Part shown: in pieces, positions 6,994 through 14,583 of the stretch
How the letters are laid out: every line of letters begins with the position of its first letter
Numbering within the stretch: position 1 is the first letter of the stretch
Source of the DNA: Candidatus Vicinibacter affinis
GTDB taxonomy: Bacteria; Bacteroidota; Bacteroidia; Chitinophagales; Saprospiraceae
DNA length: 64,000 nucleotides
Direction of reading: 5' to 3'
Assembly: GCA_016714365.1 (NCBI GenBank)
Contig: JADJNH010000005.1
Span: forward strand, 968,501 to 1,032,500
Notes under the pieces: generated by a model
What the model was told of the DNA's origin: nothing
The model's input: only the letters and a program-made list of their open reading frames with translations
The model's database searches: none
Program-made: the position numbers and the translations under genes

Positions 6994-9372
6994 ATGACAG
7001 ATCCAGAGAATCCAAATTCGTTATTTAGAATAATTATAGAAAAATGCAATAAAGTTTATTACTCTATTACAGAGAACTTTATTTATCTCATCATGGCCTT
7101 TGCGGCTCCTTTGTTTCTGTATTATATAAGTCAGGGTAAGGAAGTGGTGTTGTACTTGTTGGATCCGCATGAATGGATGAATATTGCCATGATACTGGTC
7201 AGCTTTATTGTATTGTTTTATGTTATTTGGGTAATTCCTGTGTGGAGCATTGAGCTCTTAAAAATATTATCCGACAGAAATATGATGACCCGGAAAATGG
7301 AAGAAGAGGAGGGAGGAGTTTCGCCACCACAATTGTTTTGCATTTTGGCCAACCGGTATAACAGTGAATTCAATCACAAGAAAGTTTATCCAATCAGGGT
7401 TTTTGCCAATATACCTATATTGGTTTTTGTATTTACCATTGCAGGAACACAGTGGGATGCATTATTTAGTCCGTTTATTTTTTTAATATTCCTGTTAATT
7501 TCTTTGATCATCAAGGATATGGCGAAAGGGATTATGGTAAATAAAGTTCTGCAAAATCTTTTTGTTCAGCGACCATATCTGGGTTATTTTGGCCATGCAG
7601 CAATCATTATAATGGCTTCGCTTTTATGGGCCTGTGGTTGGTATCTATTCGGTGCATTTGTAATTTGGTTATTGTATTTTTATAATGACTGGTTCCATTA
7701 TTTTATAGAACATATTTCTGAATATTGGGAGCAAGATCCTAAAGACAACCCATGTACATCCGGTGATAAGCAGGAGTGTCTTTATAGAAAGTCAAAAAAT
7801 GTATTTTCTGTTTATGCAAGTATCATTCTACTTTTTATAATCATGTTTTGGGTTGGGGAAAGATATGAGTTCATGCATAAAATATCGCCTGTGCTGATCA
7901 TGAACATTTGTTTTTCGTTTATTATTTGTTTGATAGATACCGCCTTTAAGACACCTAAAGATGCGCTGGAAATTTTGGTCGTCATGGATCAGGTTCCGGA
8001 TAATTACGACGAATGTTTGACTCACAAAGGAGTTTCAGAAATTTTACCTTCAACAGAAACAAATGCTCATGCCTTGCTGAAGGAACCTGAACCTCCGGTT
8101 AATATCGACAAGGGCCTTTATCTGTTTTTTAGTTTTGCGAATATTGTATTCCTGCTGGTTAGTTTGAATTTAATATTTATCAAATCAATCAATGGTCATA
8201 GAATACGAAAAGAGAGGATTGGCAAAGAGTTATACGATCAATTGGGTAACAGGGATAGCCTATTAAATTATTACAAAGTCTGGAGAGAAAAGAATAGTAA
8301 TCCGAAGACAGTCGTTCTTATTGCCGGCTCAGGGGGAGGTTCCCGCGCAGGATACTGGACAGGAATAAACCTTGATCACATTTATGCTACTCTTGGAGAT
8401 ACAGCCAAGATATTTGCTATTTCTACCATTTCGGGCAGTACTTCCGGAGCGAATATGTTTTTAACCCGTCTGGTTGCTGATCCGAAAAGTTTATCGGTGC
8501 AAGAGAGAAAATCATTTTGGGATAACATTTATTCACGCAACTATTTAAGTGGTGGAATCTGGGGGGTATTGCTTGGAGACGGAATAGGAGGCTTTTCAAA
8601 GGGCAAGACAGATTATGACAAGGACAGAAATTATTATCACGAGCAGGGTGAGCTCAGTGCAATACAATCTTGCTTTCCACCCAATGATCAGAATCAGATA
8701 AGAAATCTGATGGTGGGCGATTATATGTCCAAATGGTCTGATACCACCATGAAATTTAGAATTCCATTGCATTTTGTCAACTCCGCAACTACCCAGGCAG
8801 GCAAGAGAGTGCTTGTTTCTCCTGTGGTAGTGGACAGCACCCTGCATCCGGATGTAGTAGATCTGTACAAGGAATTCAGGATGAACACCCAAACTAGTTG
8901 CAATCAATTTTCTTTGCCTATGTCCACTGCCGTTAAGATCAGCCAATCCTTTCCAGTGGTGAGTTCTTACTATTATTTGAAGGGAGTTGGAAATCTTATA
9001 GATGGTGGATTGTACGAGAGTTCGGGATGCAATACTCTATACGAAGTATATACAAAATTGCGAGAAATTGAGAAGGACACCAGTGTGCATTTTAAGATCA
9101 TAGTTATTTTAAATGGGGATAGCGATAAATGCAATACTGAACCAGTCAACAGTTTGTTTTTAAATACACTTGGATCTGCCAGTACGACACCATTTTCAGG
9201 ACATTCAGTCTATTGGCAAGAAAAAATGAAAACTGTTGATGGCAAAAATAATACAGCTGTAAAATTTGTAGAGTTGAAAGACAGTCTGGGTAATTGGAAG
9301 GAATTTCCATTGGGAGTGATGTACAGCCAACAATCCTTGAATCAAATTTGGGAATATTATAAAGGTAAATGA
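6994..9372 (+). CDS. Membrane-anchored patatin-like phospholipase
   Basis: The ATG at 6994 is preferred over an upstream TTG at 6973. The N-terminal half (~380 residues) has about eight membrane segments. The cytoplasmic C-terminal half is patatin-like: an oxyanion loop SGGGSRAGYWTG near residue 445, a nucleophile elbow TISGSTSGAN near 478-487, and the catalytic Asp motif DGG at residues 670-672. In related membrane patatins the elbow reads SGGSxG. Here the aligned nucleophile position is Thr483, flanked by Ser482 and Ser484, so activity is uncertain. Patatins hydrolyse acyl chains from phospholipids and often act as membrane-damaging effectors. The gene opens a cluster with a pYEATS protein and a caspase-fold protein. 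A 188-residue membrane protein starts 2 nt after its stop. Confidence 0.78.
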   Translation: MTDPENPNSLFRIIIEKCNKVYYSITENFIYLIMAFAAPLFLYYISQGKEVVLYLLDPHEWMNIAMILVSFIVLFYVIWVIPVWSIELLKILSDRNMMTRKMEEEEGGVSPPQLFCILANRYNSEFNHKKVYPIRVFANIPILVFVFTIAGTQWDALFSPFIFLIFLLISLIIKDMAKGIMVNKVLQNLFVQRPYLGYFGHAAIIIMASLLWACGWYLFGAFVIWLLYFYNDWFHYFIEHISEYWEQDPKDNPCTSGDKQECLYRKSKNVFSVYASIILLFIIMFWVGERYEFMHKISPVLIMNICFSFIICLIDTAFKTPKDALEILVVMDQVPDNYDECLTHKGVSEILPSTETNAHALLKEPEPPVNIDKGLYLFFSFANIVFLLVSLNLIFIKSINGHRIRKERIGKELYDQLGNRDSLLNYYKVWREKNSNPKTVVLIAGSGGGSRAGYWTGINLDHIYATLGDTAKIFAISTISGSTSGANMFLTRLVADPKSLSVQERKSFWDNIYSRNYLSGGIWGVLLGDGIGGFSKGKTDYDKDRNYYHEQGELSAIQSCFPPNDQNQIRNLMVGDYMSKWSDTTMKFRIPLHFVNSATTQAGKRVLVSPVVVDSTLHPDVVDLYKEFRMNTQTSCNQFSLPMSTAVKISQSFPVVSSYYYLKGVGNLIDGGLYESSGCNTLYEVYTKLREIEKDTSVHFKIIVILNGDSDKCNTEPVNSLFLNTLGSASTTPFSGHSVYWQEKMKTVDGKNNTAVKFVELKDSLGNWKEFPLGVMYSQQSLNQIWEYYKGK

Positions 9373-9373
9373 T

Positions 9374-9940
9374 ATGAAAAAAAAATTATTTGTAATAGCT
9401 TTCTTATTATTTCTTGGATCTAAAAATTACATGGATCGTAATTTTGCCCTGGAGAATCTTGGATTTTCAGAAGAAAATTTCAGTAAAATGTTTCAAGATT
9501 CTTCCGGTCTTGCTGCGTTTTACTCAGATACCCTTCGTTATAAATGTGAAGTATTGAATTGTACAAATTCGGAAACCTATACTGTACAAAAATTTAAGGA
9601 AAGCATGCTTCGATATTACAAGGCGGATTATGTATTTGCATTTTCTTACACGGCTATGTTTATCCTTATTTCACTTAGTTTGTCCTACCACAGGAGATGG
9701 AACAAGAGAACATTATATTTTTTTGTTGGGAGTGCCATTTTATTGTTTATAGCCGATGTATCGGAGAATACCATGATGATTGAATTCATTAATTCGAACT
9801 ATGCAAATTACAATCACCTTATTCCATGGGTTAATGGATTGAAGACTGTACTTTTTGCTGTTTTGTGCTTGTGCCTGTTCTTCTTAAGGATACCATTTTT
9901 AGTAGGAAGGTTAAGGTCCTGGATGCAGGAAGACAAATAA
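9374..9940 (+). CDS. Three-helix membrane protein of the patatin/pYEATS cluster
   Basis: The ATG follows the patatin stop by one base, so the two are surely cotranscribed. The 188-residue product has one hydrophobic segment at the N-terminus (signal or anchor) and about three more at ~95-190, with a periplasmic-looking loop of ~75 residues containing Cys-rich CEVLNCTN. No family is recognised. Tight coupling suggests it partners or restrains the patatin-like protein. That role is inference. Confidence 0.6.
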   Translation: MKKKLFVIAFLLFLGSKNYMDRNFALENLGFSEENFSKMFQDSSGLAAFYSDTLRYKCEVLNCTNSETYTVQKFKESMLRYYKADYVFAFSYTAMFILISLSLSYHRRWNKRTLYFFVGSAILLFIADVSENTMMIEFINSNYANYNHLIPWVNGLKTVLFAVLCLCLFFLRIPFLVGRLRSWMQEDK

Positions 9941-9958
9941 TTGGTATAAAATGTAAAC

Positions 9959-11146
9959 ATGAAAAAGATCTTTATTTTCTTATCAGCTTGGTTTTTAAGT
10001 ATTGTTTCACACGCACAGGGATTTAGTTTTGATTTTATAAATCCGATGGAATTTAGGTCGCAGGATGAAATCAAACGAGGAGATAATTATATAATTAAAG
10101 TCAGGAATGTAAACCGGTATTTCTATCAAATTGATTGTACAGAGAGATCAAGTGATTACCATGCTGCACAACCCATTCCACTGCCAACTTTAATCATTTT
10201 ACCTGAATCTTTTCCGAGCAGATTATTCGTGCCGGGGTTAAATTGCCCTGAGCAAATAGATACATTTAATCAATTGGTCAGGGAATTGAAAGGTTTAAAG
10301 ATAGTTTACGAAAGTTTGGTTTCAGATTACACCAATCCGGACATTGGTATAATTGAATCAAAGGCATTGCCGCAAGCACAAAAATGTGAGCAATTAAGAG
10401 CAAAATTCAATAGTCTGGATAGCGTATGTGTTGGATCCTTAAATTATCTAAAGGTGGAATCCCTGTTGAAGGAATACCTGATATTGTTTAAAAATATCCG
10501 CTCGGTTTTTGAATTTTCTTATAAAGTAAAAAATACCAACCACGACCGGATAAAAGTGGAATTGAAATTTACACCGGAGAATCGGCTAAACAATAATGAT
10601 CTTACTTTTAGTGATCCCAGAACTATGGAAACCAGATTGTATGCCAAGCATGGTTTTACCTTTTCATTGAGTGCAGGATTGTATGGGACCACGCTTAATT
10701 CAAAGGAATTTTATTGGACTGAAGGCCTGCAACATGATACTATAAATTTGGTGAATGGCATTCAAAAAAGTTATTATAAAATTGGCGAAAGAAAGAGCAA
10801 GGGGATTTCTCCTGGGGTGGCTTCGCTGGGTCACTTTAATTATATGTTGACCCCAGGATTTAGTATTGGATTGGGGCTGGGATTTGGGGTGAGTTATACA
10901 GATCGCATTTATCCGGATTTTCTTTATGGGTTGAGCTTTGGTTTTTTGAATGACACGAGGTTGATGCTGACCTTAGGAGGAGTACTTGGATACCGGACCA
11001 GTGGAATTGTTCCAACCTTGAATGCATCCAACACTTATTCCTATGAAGTCAAAAACAATTATGATTTATCCAAAAAGGATCAATTGATCAGGGATTGGAT
11101 GCATCGGTTTGGTACAGTATCCGTGACATTTCAGCTGCTGGATTAA
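9959..11146 (+). CDS. Secreted protein with C-terminal barrel-like region
   Basis: A 395-residue protein with a clear signal peptide (MKKIFIFLSAWFL ... SHAQ). The middle (~100-180) looks helical, and the last ~170 residues alternate glycine- and aromatic-rich strands (FSIGLGLGFGVSY, LSFGFLNDTRLMLTLGGVLGYR), as in outer-membrane beta-barrels of this phylum. It follows the three-helix protein by 18 nt in the same operon. Function not recognised. It may connect the cluster to the outer membrane. Confidence 0.6.
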   Translation: MKKIFIFLSAWFLSIVSHAQGFSFDFINPMEFRSQDEIKRGDNYIIKVRNVNRYFYQIDCTERSSDYHAAQPIPLPTLIILPESFPSRLFVPGLNCPEQIDTFNQLVRELKGLKIVYESLVSDYTNPDIGIIESKALPQAQKCEQLRAKFNSLDSVCVGSLNYLKVESLLKEYLILFKNIRSVFEFSYKVKNTNHDRIKVELKFTPENRLNNNDLTFSDPRTMETRLYAKHGFTFSLSAGLYGTTLNSKEFYWTEGLQHDTINLVNGIQKSYYKIGERKSKGISPGVASLGHFNYMLTPGFSIGLGLGFGVSYTDRIYPDFLYGLSFGFLNDTRLMLTLGGVLGYRTSGIVPTLNASNTYSYEVKNNYDLSKKDQLIRDWMHRFGTVSVTFQLLD

Positions 11147-11275
11147 GAAAATATTACCTCCATGAAAAGTTTGTATTACTTATTGTAGATAATTTATTTG
11201 GGCATCAGAAAATTCAGAGACAGTTGGTGATTAGGTAAAGTTTGCGGATTATATTTAAAGTAAAATTGAGTTTGT

Positions 11276-11905
11276 ATGTTAGAAGATTTGAAAAAATTTA
11301 CGGAGGTATTCTCATGGGAAGTTGTGGTGCTAATTCTTGCAGTAAGCTTTAGGAAGCAATTTGCAGGAGTCATTGAAATTTTAAAGACCAGGATGAGCAC
11401 AGCAGATAACATTGAAATCACAAAAGATGGAATAAAGATCAAGCAACAGCTGCAACAACTGGAAGATGTGGTTACCGGGGCCATTAATTCAGGGCAGTTG
11501 GGTTTGCCTCCAAAAGCTACCCGAACAGAGGTCAATTCCGAGTCCCAGGTAGATATTGATTCTGATCCTCTAAAGAAAAGTTGGGAGGGAAATTTGAAAG
11601 ACAGAAACAGAAATATTTTCGCAGAGGTTCATCCGCTAGAAGGTACTAACTATTACCAACTGAGAATAGTAGTCCGTAGTACGGATCCGATCAGAGATCC
11701 GCTTAGAGGAAAAGTAAAGTTTCATCTTCACCCAAGTTTTCCAAATCCTCATCCTGAGATAGAAGTAAAGGATGGAGAGGCTGTATTGAGTTTAATTTCA
11801 TATGGATCGTTTACGCTGGGAGCGGAAACAGAGGATGGGGCTAAATTAAAAATTGACCTGGCACAAGATGTGCCCGGTGTTTCAGAACAATTTAAAAACG
11901 CATAG
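11276..11905 (+). CDS. pYEATS-domain protein with N-terminal membrane anchor
   Basis: A 209-residue protein with one membrane segment near residues 12-25 and a helical linker rich in Gln and Lys (~45-70). Residues ~95-205 form a beta-rich domain with LRIVVRSTDPIRDPL, VKFHLHPSFPNPHPEI and SYGSFTLGAETEDG. This pattern (hydrophobic strands, then LHPSFPNP, then GSFxLGAxxxDG) is that of the prokaryotic YEATS-like (pYEATS) domain. Eukaryotic YEATS domains read acylated lysines, and the bacterial form is linked in comparative-genomics work to conflict systems, from memory. It is followed 2 nt later by a three-helix membrane protein, matching the reported pairing of pYEATS with such proteins. In this setting it would be the sensor or regulator of an effector. 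Confidence 0.72.
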   Translation: MLEDLKKFTEVFSWEVVVLILAVSFRKQFAGVIEILKTRMSTADNIEITKDGIKIKQQLQQLEDVVTGAINSGQLGLPPKATRTEVNSESQVDIDSDPLKKSWEGNLKDRNRNIFAEVHPLEGTNYYQLRIVVRSTDPIRDPLRGKVKFHLHPSFPNPHPEIEVKDGEAVLSLISYGSFTLGAETEDGAKLKIDLAQDVPGVSEQFKNA

Positions 11906-11907
11906 TT

Positions 11908-12306
11908 ATGGATTTGAATATGGTCATTTGTCCGACTACACTTTTTTGGTATGTATTTTTTTCAATTCTTTCTACCCTGATAGGCGCTTATGGGGCACTT
12001 TATATTGAAATTGCAAAGGAACCAAAAACCGAAACAGTAGGATTATTAGAAAAAGATTTATTGAGTGAGTGGCGCAAGAGATTAGTATTAGCCTTCATTG
12101 CATCGCTGGCGACGCCCTTGTTTTTGTATATATCAGAAGAGAAAGGTGTATTGGAGAGTTTATCCACTTTAAAGATTGGAATGTTGGTTTATTTTGGCTA
12201 TTCCTTATTGCTGGCCACCTTTGCGGAGCAGATACTCAAGCTACTTTTTGAGATAATTAAGAAGACGGGTACTGCAGTAGAAAGTCTGATGGGAAAACCT
12301 AACTAA
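11908..12306 (+). CDS. YLATT-like three-helix membrane partner of pYEATS
   Basis: A 132-residue protein whose ATG follows the pYEATS stop after 2 nt. Three membrane segments are visible (near residues 11-33, 54-72 and 88-110), with a cytoplasmic loop containing LLEKDLLSEWRKRL between the first two. It matches the small three-TM proteins described next to pYEATS genes (called YLATT in Pfam, as I recall). It probably forms a membrane complex with the pYEATS protein. Its stop codon lies within the dyad of promoter P2. Confidence 0.62.
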   Translation: MDLNMVICPTTLFWYVFFSILSTLIGAYGALYIEIAKEPKTETVGLLEKDLLSEWRKRLVLAFIASLATPLFLYISEEKGVLESLSTLKIGMLVYFGYSLLLATFAEQILKLLFEIIKKTGTAVESLMGKPN

Positions 12307-12344
12307 AGTTATATGGTGGGTGTGGAAAAGATGGGTGAATTTTG
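12300..12344 (+). promoter_or_regulatory. Promoter P2 with cluster-specific dyad
   Basis: TAAC-TAAA-GTTA at 12300-12311, then TAT, a 22-nt gap, and GAATTTTG at 12337-12344 (7 of 8 to TAnnTTTG). It overlaps the end of the YLATT-like gene. The expected start of transcription is near 12350, which supports the ATG at 12362, not the upstream in-frame start at 12320, for the next gene. Confidence 0.7.
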
Positions 12345-12361
12345 TGCATAGATTTTTTATT

Positions 12362-13162
12362 ATGAATAGAATATTTTTGTTACCGATTTTAATGATGGCC
12401 TTTGCGAAAGATTCAAAGTGTCAATATTATGTCCCTTTTGAAGCTGATAATTTGAAGAAGGAAGCTATTGCAGGGTCGAATGACAGTGTGCTAATTCATC
12501 TCAGGTTGGCTGGAGCAATCAGAGAGTCTGCCAATCTTAAAGAACTAAATGATGAAAATTTAAATGGTTCTGTGATGGTTACCTTCGAAAAGCCGAATAA
12601 ATATTTATTTTCATTAGGTTATACTCTTAATAAAACCAAGGATAACAATATTCTTTCTAACAGGCACTACTATAATTCGATTATTTTACCTGATTATGGC
12701 GGACAGTCATTTTCATTGGATTTTATAAAGCTATGGGAGAATAAATGGGGAGTGAATTTTAATTTTGCCATTGGAAACGATACATGGGTATTTGATACCA
12801 CTCGCATTGCAGCTAGTCCTTTTCATTTTAAATTGCAATTTTTATATCATCCATTTTCTGCTTATAAGCTGCAGGGAGATAATCGATTCAATCTGAGATT
12901 TAATTTTGGGATATCTTATAGAGGAATTACCAACGAAATTGTAGATTATAATGATTTTCTCTCCTCGAAATTTGGTTTGACAAAAAATAAATTTTTTGGA
13001 TTGGAGGGAAGTGTTAATTTTACTTTTAACAATTTAACTTTATTTTTTAATCCAACTTATTTTCCAGTGTCCAATAAGATTGTTGATTTTCCTAATAATG
13101 GAATATTTCTTATAGGGGCAATCGTTACCGGAGAGGCTTTGAAATTCAAATTGATAAAGTAA
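12362..13162 (+). CDS. Secreted barrel-like envelope protein
   Basis: The start at 12362 gives a signal peptide (MNRIFLLPILMMAFA ... SKCQ), whereas an earlier in-frame start would lie upstream of the predicted transcript start. The 266-residue product is rich in alternating aromatic strands (VNFNFAIGND, FNLRFNFGISYRG, LTLFFNPTYF) and ends FKLIK, typical of outer-membrane or periplasmic barrel-like proteins of Bacteroidota. No family recognised. First gene of the P2 operon. Confidence 0.6.
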   Translation: MNRIFLLPILMMAFAKDSKCQYYVPFEADNLKKEAIAGSNDSVLIHLRLAGAIRESANLKELNDENLNGSVMVTFEKPNKYLFSLGYTLNKTKDNNILSNRHYYNSIILPDYGGQSFSLDFIKLWENKWGVNFNFAIGNDTWVFDTTRIAASPFHFKLQFLYHPFSAYKLQGDNRFNLRFNFGISYRGITNEIVDYNDFLSSKFGLTKNKFFGLEGSVNFTFNNLTLFFNPTYFPVSNKIVDFPNNGIFLIGAIVTGEALKFKLIK

Positions 13163-13191
13163 TTATTCATCCATTAACTAAAAATTTATTT

Positions 13192-13521
13192 ATGGGAAAG
13201 TATTTGGCAAATAGATTTGAGAGATATGAAATATTAGAAGATACTTCGTTGTCAACAAATCCTAGTGATTGGAATCATCATTTAACATTACAGCAGGACA
13301 TGAGGGCCGTACTTGCAGCTAAACCTGGACAAACTCCAAGTACATCAGGAAGGTGGTATCTTGCAAAATGTAAATCCATTACTGACAATGATTCACAGTT
13401 GTTAATTGGATTTTGGTATTCTGTATTTGTAGCATTGAATGGTCAGGATCCTAAAATAGGCAATGATAATTTAGTTGCAGCTCCTTGTCCTCCGTTTTGT
13501 GGGAATGATCAAGTTGATTAA
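13192..13521 (+). CDS. Small protein of the caspase-kinase operon, CPPFC near its end
   Basis: A 109-residue protein starting at an ATG after a typical AT-rich Bacteroidota leader. It has no signal peptide and no membrane segment. The C-terminal ~12 residues contain PCPPFCGND, the only Cys pair near the end. The caspase-fold gene follows 27 nt later in the same reading frame. No family recognised. A small protein directly before a cysteine protease may be its substrate, inhibitor or activator. That is inference. Confidence 0.55.
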   Translation: MGKYLANRFERYEILEDTSLSTNPSDWNHHLTLQQDMRAVLAAKPGQTPSTSGRWYLAKCKSITDNDSQLLIGFWYSVFVALNGQDPKIGNDNLVAAPCPPFCGNDQVD

Positions 13522-13548
13522 ATCGGGCTAATTAATTCTGCATTAATT

Positions 13549-14583
13549 TTGGATAGTTGGGAATCGTCTAAATTTAATTTTATATTTCAGTCAATTGTTA
13601 AATTGATTGGAAATACTAAATTTTTTGAGGAGGCATCTAGTTCAAGCTTTTTCGATACAGGTGAGCTTAGTGAAGATTTAAAGAGGAAATTGATAGGTAA
13701 ATTTAATTTAATATCTGATTTTTTTTTGAAAATTTTAGAGACAGGAAATGAGGATACCTTAAGAGAAGAAATTATTCTGTTTTCTAATGAAATTAATTCT
13801 TTAGAAGAATTTAGAAATTTTAATTTAAAGAGTTTAGAATTTCAGGTTGTCATTAATTACTATTTGGTAATTTGTTTTATTTATTTAGGTGACTATAGAA
13901 AAGCAAAACAACATTTTAGAAATGTAATTAGACTATTGGAAACAAAAAATGGTAATTCCATTTCGAGATCTAAAATTCGAAAGTTTGCAAATTTTATAAG
14001 GAAAAATGAAGAGAGAGTGTATCAACCCATTACGATACAGATAGTTATAGTATTCAGTGGGACTGATCAATCTATAGAACTTGATGAAATTGCCAATTTG
14101 AAAAGTTGTTTGGAAAAAATTCAAAATGATTCAATTGTAATAAAGTTTGTTGATGCTATCAAGTATAGTAATTTTCATGAGCTTGTGTTGGAACTTAAAA
14201 ATCCAATAGATCATTTAATATTCATTGGACATGGAAATTCTACAGAGGGATTTAATTTAAGAATTTCGAAACAATTTACACCCTATAGGATTGGACTTGA
14301 ACAACTAAGAAATGAAATTTTTCCCATTAGTGAAATAACCGATTTATTTATGTTGCTTTGTTGTAATGGCAGTTATTATTTTGCAAACGAAAAAGCAGGA
14401 AGAAGGGTAATAACTAACGAAAATGGAATAAGTTACTTTGTTGTAAAGAATTACCTTTGTGGGTTTTATGCTATTTATAAAAAACATTTGGGTGTAGCAA
14501 ATTCCCATCGGATGGGATTAGCGATGCAGTTATTATTTAATGATAATTACAAGAATTTAAAAGTTAATTATATACAAGAATGA
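13549..14583 (+). CDS. Caspase-fold (CHAT-like) cysteine protease
   Basis: A 344-residue product (if TTG at 13549 starts it) with a helical, TPR-like N-terminal part (~1-150) and a C-terminal alpha/beta domain. The strand ITIQIVIVFSGTD opens the fold, His228 sits in HLIFIGHGNS and Cys271/272 in DLFMLLCCNGSYYFA, the His-Gly and Cys arrangement of CHAT and caspase-like peptidases. Such enzymes cleave partner proteins in bacterial defence and cell-death systems. There is no ATG start: the frame is open back to the stop of the upstream 109-residue gene, which uses the same frame. The stop overlaps the histidine-kinase ATG as ATGA, showing tight coupling. Confidence 0.68.
   Translation: MDSWESSKFNFIFQSIVKLIGNTKFFEEASSSSFFDTGELSEDLKRKLIGKFNLISDFFLKILETGNEDTLREEIILFSNEINSLEEFRNFNLKSLEFQVVINYYLVICFIYLGDYRKAKQHFRNVIRLLETKNGNSISRSKIRKFANFIRKNEERVYQPITIQIVIVFSGTDQSIELDEIANLKSCLEKIQNDSIVIKFVDAIKYSNFHELVLELKNPIDHLIFIGHGNSTEGFNLRISKQFTPYRIGLEQLRNEIFPISEITDLFMLLCCNGSYYFANEKAGRRVITNENGISYFVVKNYLCGFYAIYKKHLGVANSHRMGLAMQLLFNDNYKNLKVNYIQE

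Noticed and set aside
12320..12361. Earlier start for the P2 barrel-like gene
   Set aside because: It lies inside promoter P2, upstream of the expected transcript start, and buries the signal peptide.
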